A stretch of 12,768 nt of DNA, taken from NCBI GenBank assembly GCA_035654175.1, contig DASRXL010000048.1:1-12768 (forward strand). The letters are read 5' to 3'. Source of the DNA: PNC22 sp035654175 (lineage in GTDB: Bacteria; Planctomycetota; Phycisphaerae; Phycisphaerales; UBA1924). How positions within the stretch are numbered: position 1 is the first letter of the stretch; each line of letters opens with the position of its first letter. Below, piece after piece: positions 1 to 5,834 of this stretch. The translations under genes and the position numbers were made by a program. The notes under the pieces were generated by a model. The model did no database searches and was not told where the DNA came from. It worked only from the letters and a program-made list of their open reading frames with translations.

Positions 1-429
1 TCGGTGGGCGGCAACGTCGTGCTGCTCAGCTACGGGCGCGATGAGGAGCTGGAGGCGGACAAGCTCGGCATCCAGTACATGGTGGCCAACGGCTACAGCC
101 CCGAGGGCCAGCGTCAGGTGATGGAGGTGCTGCGCGACGCGGCGGGCGGGGGCGCGCCCCCGGAGTGGCTGAGCACCCACCCGGCAAGCGACACGCGCAT
201 CAATCGGATCAACGAGATGCTGGACGGGCAGTACGCGTACACGCGGAACAACGCGGAGTATCAGCTGTACCCGGACCGGTACCAGCAACGCATGCTGGCC
301 CGGCTCCGCAACCTTCCGCCGGCCAAGCAGCAGGAGCCGCCGCAGGCCGCGGGGGCGGCGGGCTTTGAGCTGGCCAACGCGGTCACGTGGTGCGCGCACT
401 GCGCCGCGGGGGCCGCCCACCATCGCTGA
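1..429 (+). CDS. M48-family metallopeptidase, C-terminal fragment (5' end outside window)
   Basis: The frame is open from base 1 to a TGA at 427..429, so only the last 142 residues are seen. RDEELEAD near the fragment's N-terminus (residues 13-20) matches the third zinc-ligand motif of M48 peptidases: Glu16 would be the metal ligand and Asp20 the conserved acid. STHPASDTRIN about 40 residues further on is the second typical M48 signature of the BepA/YfgC/Oma1-like branch, which degrades or chaperones envelope proteins. The HEXXH helix must lie upstream of the window. The tail is Ala/Pro/Gln-rich and ends with a CxxC pair (Cys131, Cys134) in WCAHC. The last 47 bases overlap the convergent HxlR-type gene. 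Family assignment is firm; cellular role and localisation are inferred. Confidence 0.85.
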   Translation, partial: SVGGNVVLLSYGRDEELEADKLGIQYMVANGYSPEGQRQVMEVLRDAAGGGAPPEWLSTHPASDTRINRINEMLDGQYAYTRNNAEYQLYPDRYQQRMLARLRNLPPAKQQEPPQAAGAAGFELANAVTWCAHCAAGAAHHR

Positions 430-751
430 GCCCGCCGGCCCAATGCTCGGCGAAGCCCGCGATCGAGGCGACGAGGTCGGTCAGATCGCGCCCGCGCGGG
501 GTGAGGCGGTACTCCACGCGCGGCGGCACCTCCGCGAAGGCCCGTCTCTCCACGAGCCCGAAGTCGGTCAGCTTCCGCAGCCGCTGCGAGAGCACCTTCG
601 AGCTCAGGCCCGGGTTGTCGCGTTGCATCTCGCTCGGGCGGTGCCGCCCCTGCTCGATCGATCGGAGCACCGCGATCGTCCACTTGCAGCGGAGGATGTC
701 GGTCACCCTGTGGAACGCCTCGCTGCGGTCCGGGGTGTCGGGCCAGGCCAT
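383..751 (-). CDS. HxlR/DUF24-family winged-helix transcriptional regulator
   Basis: A 122-residue protein of the usual HxlR size. It shows the family pattern: an N-terminal helix leading to ILRCKWTIAVLRSI (about 19-32), a recognition region LSSKVLSQRLRKLTDFGLVER, and a wing PPRVEYRLTPRG. The start chosen is the ATG at 751 because GGGAG lies six bases upstream; an in-frame ATG at 835 would add 28 residues with no family similarity. HxlR proteins are dimeric DNA-binding regulators, several sensing oxidants, aldehydes or quinones through a cysteine near the N-terminus in a CP motif. That motif is absent here. The only N-terminal cysteine is Cys22, in the position of the usual GGKW. The gene is divergent from the protoglobin gene (127-base gap), which it may control. 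Its 3' end overlaps the M48 gene. Confidence 0.88.
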   Translation of the reverse strand: MAWPDTPDRSEAFHRVTDILRCKWTIAVLRSIEQGRHRPSEMQRDNPGLSSKVLSQRLRKLTDFGLVERRAFAEVPPRVEYRLTPRGRDLTDLVASIAGFAEHWAGGLSDGGRPPRRSARTT

Positions 752-807
752 GCCGGTCTCTCCCAATCCCAACCACTTTGTCACCAACGCACCGAGCGGT
801 CGCCGGG

Positions 808-836
808 TTGAAGCGAGCGCGACCGTGCCGTGCAAT
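808..836 (+). promoter_or_regulatory. candidate promoter of the protoglobin gene
   Basis: TTGAAG (808..813) and TGCAAT (831..836) are separated by 17 bases, each matching four of six positions of the housekeeping sigma consensus. The ATG at 879 lies 42 bases downstream. The match is modest, but the placement in the 127-base divergent gap between the HxlR-type regulator and the protoglobin gene is right. A short dyad ACCG-AG-CGGT at 791..800 sits just upstream and is a possible operator half. No convincing promoter was found for the minus-strand regulator gene. Confidence 0.35.
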
Positions 837-878
837 CACTGCGTGAACACGATACACCCAGTGCACAGGGAGCAACGC

Positions 879-1550
879 ATGCACCGCTCGGCATCACTCA
901 CAGTCGCGGCCGCGGTCCTCGGGAGCGCCCTATTGGGCGCCGGCGCAGGCACCGGGGCCGGCCAGCCCGAGATTCCCGGCTACACCCGGGGATCCGAGGC
1001 CTTGGAAGCGGCTCCGATCACGCTCGGGGAGTTCGAGAAGATCAAGGCGACCGCGCTGCTCACCGACGAGGACGTGCGGTACCTCCGCATGTCGAAGGAG
1101 GTGCTCGCGCCGCACGTGGAAGAGCTGGTGGGTGTCTGGTACGGGTTCGTCGGCTCGCAGCCGCACCTGCTCGAATCGTTCGTCGACAGGGAGTCGGGCG
1201 AGCCCGACGCCGACTACCTCGCACGGGTACGCGACAGGTTTGAGCAGTGGGTGCTGGACACGGCGTCGGCCGAGTACGACCAGGAGTGGCTCGACTACCA
1301 GTTCGAGATCGCGCGCCGGCACCACCGTTCGGGCAAGAACCGGACCGACTCCGCCGACGCGGCGCCGATCGTGCCGTTTAGATACATCCCTGTGCTTGTG
1401 GTGCCGGTCACCACGACCCTCAAGCCCTTCCTTGCACGCGGCGGGCACAGCCCGGAGGAGATCGAGAAGATGCACGCCGCGTGGGTCAAGTCCGTCACGG
1501 TGCAGGCCACCCTGTGGAGCTATCCCTACGTGGAGGAGGGCGGTTTCTAG
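879..1550 (+). CDS. protoglobin-domain heme protein with signal peptide
   Basis: The product has 223 residues. Residues 1-28 form a Sec-type signal peptide (MHR, then an Ala/Leu/Val/Gly core). From about 47 to 219 the sequence follows the protoglobin family: an ITLGEFEKIKATALLTDEDVR start, VWYGFVGSQPHLLESF (86-101, the Trp-Tyr region of helix B), YDQEWLDYQFEIARRHHR with tandem His148-His149 where the proximal heme ligand sits, and FRYIPVLVVPVTTTLKPFLA (167-186). The start is the ATG with AGGGAG six bases upstream; the same frame is open further upstream but that part is antisense to the HxlR gene. Protoglobins bind O2, CO and NO at heme. Known ones are cytoplasmic, single-domain or fused to signalling domains, so a leader peptide is unusual. 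The function in the envelope is unknown: gas sensing, NO handling or redox chemistry. The stop shares CTAG with the convergent dipeptidase stop. Confidence 0.86.
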   Translation: MHRSASLTVAAAVLGSALLGAGAGTGAGQPEIPGYTRGSEALEAAPITLGEFEKIKATALLTDEDVRYLRMSKEVLAPHVEELVGVWYGFVGSQPHLLESFVDRESGEPDADYLARVRDRFEQWVLDTASAEYDQEWLDYQFEIARRHHRSGKNRTDSADAAPIVPFRYIPVLVVPVTTTLKPFLARGGHSPEEIEKMHAAWVKSVTVQATLWSYPYVEEGGF

Positions 1551-2626
1551 CTCCTCTTGGGGGCGGGCGCTCCCCCGACTCCCCAGAAGCGGGCCCAGTT
1601 GGCCCACGCGAAGCCCCCGAGATCCTCCTCGCTCCAGCCGCGCCAGGCGAGCTCCTCGATGAGCTTGTGGAGGTCGGCCGGCGCGCTGATGCCGCGGGGG
1701 AGGTCGGTCGCCGTGATGCCGCCGTCCATGTCGGTGCCGAGGCCGACCCCCCGCCGGTGGCCCATGATCGAGCACACGTGCTCGACGTGATCGATCGCCT
1801 CGGCGACCGATGGGCGGTCGTCCGGATCATTGCGGTTCAGCCCCGGGCGGATGAAGTTGCGCACGAGGTTGAGTCCGACGACGCCGCCGCGCCGGCCGAT
1901 CTCGGCGATGGTCTCGTCGGCGAGGTGGCGCTGCCAGTCCTTGTTGTCGGCGCCGCCGAGCAGCGCCCTGCAGTTGGAGTGCGAGGCGATGACCGGCGCC
2001 GCGGTGAGCGCGAGAAGTTCGTCGGTGGCGGGTTGGGAGAGGTGGGAGAGGTCGTGGACGACGCCCAGATCGTCCATGGCCAGGGCCAGCTCGCGCCCGA
2101 TGGGCGTGAGGCCGGCGCCGAGGCCGTTCCCGCCGGCATAGCGAGAGCCGCGCCACCAAGCCATGCCGATCGCGATCACCCCGGCGTCGGCCCAGTCGGG
2201 GAGCTGATCGGGCGACTCGATCGGGTCGGCGCATTCCATGAGGATGCCGAGGAGCAGTGGGCCCGCGGCGGGATCGGCGCCTGGGCTTGGGCTCGGGGCT
2301 CGTCGGGGCAGGAGCTCTATCACGCCGGCGTCGCGCCAGGCGTGGTACAGCTTGAGTTGACGCATCCCCGCCCGCCAGGCGCCGGCGGCGTCGCCCAGCG
2401 CATAGGTGAAGGCGCCGCTGTCGGTCTCGGACGGTGCGGGGCCGGCGACGGCCTCGGTGAAGATCGTTCCGAGGCATGCCCGGACGTTCCCCGCGCGGAG
2501 GGACGGCAGCGTGATCGACGCCGGCTGGAGGCGGCCCCGACAGTCCGAGAGCTCGGCGTGCATGTCGCGCCCCAGCTCGGCGAGGTGGGCGAGGTCGAGA
2601 TGCGCGTCAAAGAGCGGGTACGCCAT
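1547..2626 (-). CDS. peptidase M19 (renal-dipeptidase-like) metallo-dipeptidase
   Basis: A 359-residue protein of the M19 family, amidohydrolase-fold di-zinc enzymes that hydrolyse dipeptides, including ones with D-residues at the C-terminal side. The metal set is visible in order: DAHLDL with His9 and Asp11, Glu131 in LMEC (the bridging carboxylate), His195 in HDLSH, His216 in ASHSN, and GLGTDMDG with Asp299 and Asp301. No signal peptide, so probably cytoplasmic, although many relatives are exported. The start is the ATG at 2626 with GAGGA about four bases upstream; DAHLDL falls at the expected distance from the N-terminus. The gene stands alone between two convergent/divergent neighbours. 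Its TAG stop lies in the same CTAG as the protoglobin stop. Substrate is not predictable from sequence. Confidence 0.92.
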   Translation of the reverse strand: MAYPLFDAHLDLAHLAELGRDMHAELSDCRGRLQPASITLPSLRAGNVRACLGTIFTEAVAGPAPSETDSGAFTYALGDAAGAWRAGMRQLKLYHAWRDAGVIELLPRRAPSPSPGADPAAGPLLLGILMECADPIESPDQLPDWADAGVIAIGMAWWRGSRYAGGNGLGAGLTPIGRELALAMDDLGVVHDLSHLSQPATDELLALTAAPVIASHSNCRALLGGADNKDWQRHLADETIAEIGRRGGVVGLNLVRNFIRPGLNRNDPDDRPSVAEAIDHVEHVCSIMGHRRGVGLGTDMDGGITATDLPRGISAPADLHKLIEELAWRGWSEEDLGGFAWANWARFWGVGGAPAPKRS

Positions 2627-2642
2627 GGGGTCCTCGGGCTTT

Positions 2643-2661
2643 CCGGCCCGTCCTGGGCCGG
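2643..2661. repeat. GC-rich inverted repeat in divergent intergenic region
   Basis: CCGGCCC (2643..2649) and GGGCCGG (2655..2661) form a perfect 7-bp stem with a five-base loop GTCCT. It lies in the 128-base gap between the dipeptidase start and the membrane-protein start. The identical pair of arms, again with a five-base loop starting GT, occurs at 3546..3564 just after the membrane-protein gene. No T-tract follows on either strand, so it is not a classic terminator. Confidence 0.45.
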
Positions 2662-2754
2662 GCCGGATGAAATGTAGCGGGCCCGGTTACCAGTTACACT
2701 CCGTCGGGCCGCCACCTCGCGGCGGCCGGGCGTCGGGTCGGGAGGGTTGCGCTC

Positions 2755-3501
2755 ATGCGGAAGCTGAATCAGGGGATGCGTCGTGGCGGCGTGCTCGCGG
2801 GATGCCTCATCGCGGCGGCGGTGGTGGCGATCCTGCTCGTGATCGGCGCCGTGTTCGTCGCGATGAACTGGCGCTCGTGGACGAGCCAGGCGCTGCACAG
2901 CGCCGTCCAGGCCGCGGTCTCCGAGAGCGCGCTGCCGGCGCAGGAGCAGCAGGAAGTCATGGCGGTGGCCGACGAGTTCACCGCCGAGTTCAAGGCCGGC
3001 GAGGTGTCGGCGGCGCAGTTCGGCCAGGTGCTCAAGCAGGTGAGCGAGAGCCCGATCATGCCCGCGATGGTCGTCATGGGCGTGGAGCGGAGCTACATCG
3101 AGAAGTCCTCGCTCTCGCCGGAGGAGAAGGCCGAGGGGGCCAAGCATCTGAGCCGGTTCGTGCGCGGCGTGCGGGAGGGCAAGATCTCGCAGACCAAGAT
3201 CGACGACGTGACGGAGCCGATCCACGCGCCGATCGGCAGCAGCGACAAGGTCGCGATCCACGCCGGGAACATCAACGTCGAGCTGAAGCAGCCCGAAGAC
3301 GTGAAGCCGGAGGAGCTGAGCCGATTCCTCGCGAACGCCAAGGCCGAGGCCGACGCCGCGGGCATACCCGACGAGAAGTTCGAGATCGACTGGTCCGAGG
3401 AGCTGCGCGGGGCGATCGACCGGGCGATGGGGCGTGCGGAGCCGGCGGCCGACGAGGCCACGGAAACGACCGAGCCGGCCGACGAGAGCGGCGGGGGCTG
3501 A
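2755..3501 (+). CDS. single-pass membrane protein of unknown function
   Basis: I do not recognise this 248-residue protein. Residues 1-11 are basic and 12-37 form a strong hydrophobic segment (GGVLAGCLIAAAVVAILLV and following), so it is probably anchored with its C-terminal part outside the cytoplasm. The remainder is acidic and Ala/Glu/Lys-rich, predicted mostly helical: EQQEVMAVADEFTAEFKAGE, then LSPEEKAEGAKHLSRFVRG, then KPEELSRFLANAKAEAD. It ends in a low-complexity Glu/Thr/Ala/Pro tail and Ser-Gly-Gly-Gly. The ATG has GGGAGG nine bases upstream. A middle block, DDVTEPIHAPIGSSDKVAIH, is the most distinctive sequence. The gene is a single transcription unit, convergent with scoB. No enzymatic motif was seen. 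Confidence 0.8.
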   Translation: MRKLNQGMRRGGVLAGCLIAAAVVAILLVIGAVFVAMNWRSWTSQALHSAVQAAVSESALPAQEQQEVMAVADEFTAEFKAGEVSAAQFGQVLKQVSESPIMPAMVVMGVERSYIEKSSLSPEEKAEGAKHLSRFVRGVREGKISQTKIDDVTEPIHAPIGSSDKVAIHAGNINVELKQPEDVKPEELSRFLANAKAEADAAGIPDEKFEIDWSEELRGAIDRAMGRAEPAADEATETTEPADESGGG

Positions 3502-3545
3502 GCGCGGGGGCTGGCGGCTCCCGGCGGAGCAATGCACCCAGCGAG

Positions 3546-3620
3546 CCGGCCCGTGTGGGGCCGGAGGATGGCCGGAATCCGAATTGCCGGCATGAATTGC
3601 CGGCTTGCGCCGGCATTTCG
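3546..3620. terminator. palindrome cluster, candidate bidirectional terminator
   Basis: This lies between the convergent stops at 3501 (plus) and 3642 (minus). The first stem is CCGGCCC-GTGTG-GGGCCGG (3546..3564). Then GAATTGCCGGC occurs twice (3581..3591 and 3594..3604). The second copy pairs with a following GCCGGCA: TGCCGGC-TTGC-GCCGGCA (3598..3615), followed by TTT, and extendable by three more pairs across one mismatch. The U-run is short, so Rho-independent termination is only plausible. The repeated GCCGGC core could instead be a dispersed palindromic element. Confidence 0.45.
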
Positions 3621-3641
3621 GGCCGACGCGGCCCCGGCTCG

Positions 3642-4307
3642 CTACTGGACGTCGACCGTAGATGGTTGACGGTCCACGATGATCTCCGCCTGGGTCTTGG
3701 CGACAACCTCGTCCTTCGTCGCGCCGGGGGCGACTTCCTTGAGCACGAAGCGCCTGCGGTCGTAGTCCATCTGCAGGACGCAGAGGTCGCTGATCACCAT
3801 GTCGATGCAGCGCCGGCCGGTGAGCGGGAGCGTGCATTCCTTGAGGATCTTGGGCTCCCCCTTCTTGTTGCAGTGCTCCATCATGACGATGACCTTCTTC
3901 ACGCCCGCGACGAGGTCCATGGCGCCGCCCATGCCCTTGACCATCTTGCCGGGGATCATCCAGTTGGCGATATCGCCCTCCTGGCTGACCTCCATGGCGC
4001 CCAGGATGCACATGTCGATGTGCCCGCCGCGGATCATCGCGAAGCTCTCCGCCGAGCTGAAGTAGCTGGCGCCCTCCCGCGCAGTCACCGTCTGCTTGCC
4101 CGCGTTGATGAGGTCGGCATCGACCTCGGCGTCCGCGGGGAACGGCCCGATGCCGAGCAGGCCGTTCTCCGATTGGAGCCAGACGTCGACGCCCTCCGGG
4201 ATGTAGTTGGCCACCAGCGTGGGCATGCCGATCCCGAGGTTCACGATGAAGCCGTCGCGGAGCTCACGCGCGGCACGGCGGGCGATCTGGTCGCGGTTCA
4301 GCGGCAT
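3642..4307 (-). CDS. scoB: 3-oxoacid CoA-transferase subunit B (SCOT type)
   Basis: A 221-residue protein matching the beta subunit (or C-terminal half) of succinyl-CoA:3-ketoacid CoA-transferases, which exchange CoA between a dicarboxylate and an acetoacetate-like acid. Diagnostic sequence: ARELRDGFIVNLGIGMPT, then WLQSENGLLGIGPFP with the catalytic glutamate of the SENG motif at Glu47, NAGKQTVT, GGHIDMCILGAMEVS, and WMIPGKMVKGMGGAMDLV. The ATG at 4307 fits family N-termini; an in-frame GTG at 4331 would add eight residues and starts four bases after the upstream stop, so it cannot be excluded. The gene follows the unknown 450-residue gene by 28 bases and may be cotranscribed with it. Its partner subunit is not adjacent: it is at 9325..10086 on the same strand. 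The exact acid substrate is not determined. Confidence 0.93.
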   Translation of the reverse strand: MPLNRDQIARRAARELRDGFIVNLGIGMPTLVANYIPEGVDVWLQSENGLLGIGPFPADAEVDADLINAGKQTVTAREGASYFSSAESFAMIRGGHIDMCILGAMEVSQEGDIANWMIPGKMVKGMGGAMDLVAGVKKVIVMMEHCNKKGEPKILKECTLPLTGRRCIDMVISDLCVLQMDYDRRRFVLKEVAPGATKDEVVAKTQAEIIVDRQPSTVDVQ

Positions 4308-4335
4308 GCCCGCATGATACAGGGCGCCCACCGCC

Positions 4336-5688
4336 TCAGCCGGTCACGTGCTCGAACGCCATGCGGTACCCCGCCCGCCAGATCGGGTATGCGACCTCGC
4401 ACCGGAATCCGACGAACCGGTCCGGGTCGAGCCCGAGCCGATCGAAGAAGAAGGCGGTGAGTTGCGTGTGCCGGGGGTACGCCTGCGACGCGGCCTGCGC
4501 GACGCCCCGCCCGAGCAGCTGCAGGCGAGGCTGGCCCGGGAACCGGGTGATCCAGCGGTCGTCGCCCGGGCTCGAGAGGTTCGGGTACCACATCTGCGCA
4601 TCGACGCTCGGGCGGTACCGCCGCTCCAGGCCCTCGTGGAGATAGACGTCGAAGAGCAGCTGGCGCGTTGGGGCGTTCACCAGCGTCCACACCTCGTCGA
4701 GCGTGGGCTTGCCCTGGTCGTCGCGCATCGGGTGGCGCGAGCGCTCCCCCAGCACGACGTCGATCTCGATCTCCGAGCGCAGCGCGTCAGGGTCGATCAC
4801 CTGCACGAGCTTGCCCCCACCGCCGCGGCTGGTCACGGTCGGCAGCGGGTGCGTGGTGAAGGGCGCCAGGATGGCCGATTGGGTGCGCCCCGCGGCGGGC
4901 GCATCGTCGAGGAGGCGGGCGGGGCCGTCGGGCTGCTCGAACGTGAGCGTGTTGCCCGAGCTGAGCACCATGGGCATCCCGCCGGGCCTCACGCGGCTGG
5001 AGATCTGACCGTGCGCGAGCATCCGTTCCAGCAGCGATGCGTCACGCGCGGCGGGCTGGAAGATGTACAGGCTGACCGATGTTCCGATGCTCCGCCCGGT
5101 CAGGCGGCTCGCCGCCTCAAAGAGGGCCGCCCGTTCGGCCTCGGCCTGGAGGCTCGCGGCCTCGGGACGGGGGTGGCTCGCCCCGAGCCGGGCCGCCAGG
5201 CGCGACTGGCTGCCGCCGGCCTGTTCGATGAACGACGCGAGCTGGCTCACCGCCGCGGCGGCGAGGTCGAGGGCGCGCTGGTCGGCGCCGCGTGCCCGGA
5301 GGGCCTCCAGGAACTGCTCGAGCCCGCGCACGCCGGGGAGCGCCGCCAGCATCTCCGGACGGGGCTCGGGTCCGCCGAGCGCCTGCACGATCCGCTGGCA
5401 TGTCGGACGGACCACATCGAGGTGCCGGGACATCCCGCTGGCGCCGCGGGCGTGCTCGGGCAGATCCCGGACGAGGCCTCCAAGCTCGGCATGCAGCCTC
5501 GCGGCGATCCGGGCGGCTTGCTCTCTTTCTTGCGGGGAAAGAGGGGAGGCAAGCTGGCGGCGGGGTCCTGCCCGGACGGTCGGCATCACGCGGACGATAC
5601 CAGAGGGCCCGCCGGACGTCCTCTCCGGGGCATGGGCCGGCGGAGGCGATGGAGGCCCCAGGTTTTGCGGCGCAGAGGGGGTTTTCAT
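4336..5688 (-). CDS. unrecognised 450-residue protein
   Basis: I do not recognise this family. Numbered from the ATG at 5688, residues 1-40 are Pro/Ser-rich. From about 51 to 170 it is helical and Ala/Arg/Leu-rich, and RGASGMSRHLDVVRPTCQRI (81-100) has the spacing of a helix-turn-helix. Residues 206-345 look beta-rich (SLYIFQPAARD, GMPMVLSSGNTLTFEQPDGP, LVQVIDPDALRSEIEIDVVL). The end, 346-450, is rich in aromatic residues (DAQMWYPNLSSPGDDRWITRFPGQ; FFFDRLGLDPDRFVGFRCEVAYPIW). There is no signal peptide or membrane segment. The start is uncertain: ATGs at 5688 and 5586 both lack a clear ribosome site; the frame runs to 5784, but that part is promoter-like and AT-rich. It lies 28 bases before scoB. 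A cytoplasmic regulator or ligand-binding protein is one guess. Confidence 0.75.
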   Translation of the reverse strand: MKTPSAPQNLGPPSPPPAHAPERTSGGPSGIVRVMPTVRAGPRRQLASPLSPQEREQAARIAARLHAELGGLVRDLPEHARGASGMSRHLDVVRPTCQRIVQALGGPEPRPEMLAALPGVRGLEQFLEALRARGADQRALDLAAAAVSQLASFIEQAGGSQSRLAARLGASHPRPEAASLQAEAERAALFEAASRLTGRSIGTSVSLYIFQPAARDASLLERMLAHGQISSRVRPGGMPMVLSSGNTLTFEQPDGPARLLDDAPAAGRTQSAILAPFTTHPLPTVTSRGGGGKLVQVIDPDALRSEIEIDVVLGERSRHPMRDDQGKPTLDEVWTLVNAPTRQLLFDVYLHEGLERRYRPSVDAQMWYPNLSSPGDDRWITRFPGQPRLQLLGRGVAQAASQAYPRHTQLTAFFFDRLGLDPDRFVGFRCEVAYPIWRAGYRMAFEHVTG

Positions 5689-5738
5689 CGCGGCACTGGA
5701 ACTGGGCACGGCCTTGACGCGAAGTCCAGGGTGGTCAC

Positions 5739-5772
5739 TTGACCTCGAGATTGATCTCAGTATTATTCTCAG
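5739..5772 (+). promoter_or_regulatory. promoter of the HAF-repeat gene with embedded dyad and direct repeats
   Basis: TTGACC (5739..5744) and TATTAT (5761..5766), 16 bases apart, each match five of six positions of the sigma-70-type consensus, in the most AT-rich stretch of the window. The spacer contains a perfect dyad GAGAT-TG-ATCTC (5747..5758). The -10 box is flanked by two direct copies of TCTCAG (5755..5760 and 5767..5772). The start codon lies 62 bases beyond, at 5835. The overlap of dyad and repeats with the RNA polymerase site suggests repressor control, which is inference. Confidence 0.6.
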
Positions 5773-5834
5773 AACAGGTTTCAAGTCCAGCCTGATCTTC
5801 GCGGATCGGGATGGGCAGAATCAGGGGAGCTGGG

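Noticed and set aside
1481..2677. Long plus-strand open frame antisense to the dipeptidase
   Set aside because: It is the GC-skewed shadow of a well-supported M19 gene with a complete metal-ligand set; the translation is Arg/Gly/Ala-rich and unlike any family.
2755..2830. LAGC at residues 14-17 of the membrane protein as a lipobox
   Set aside because: There is no hydrophobic h-region before the cysteine; the hydrophobic segment continues beyond it as an ordinary membrane anchor.
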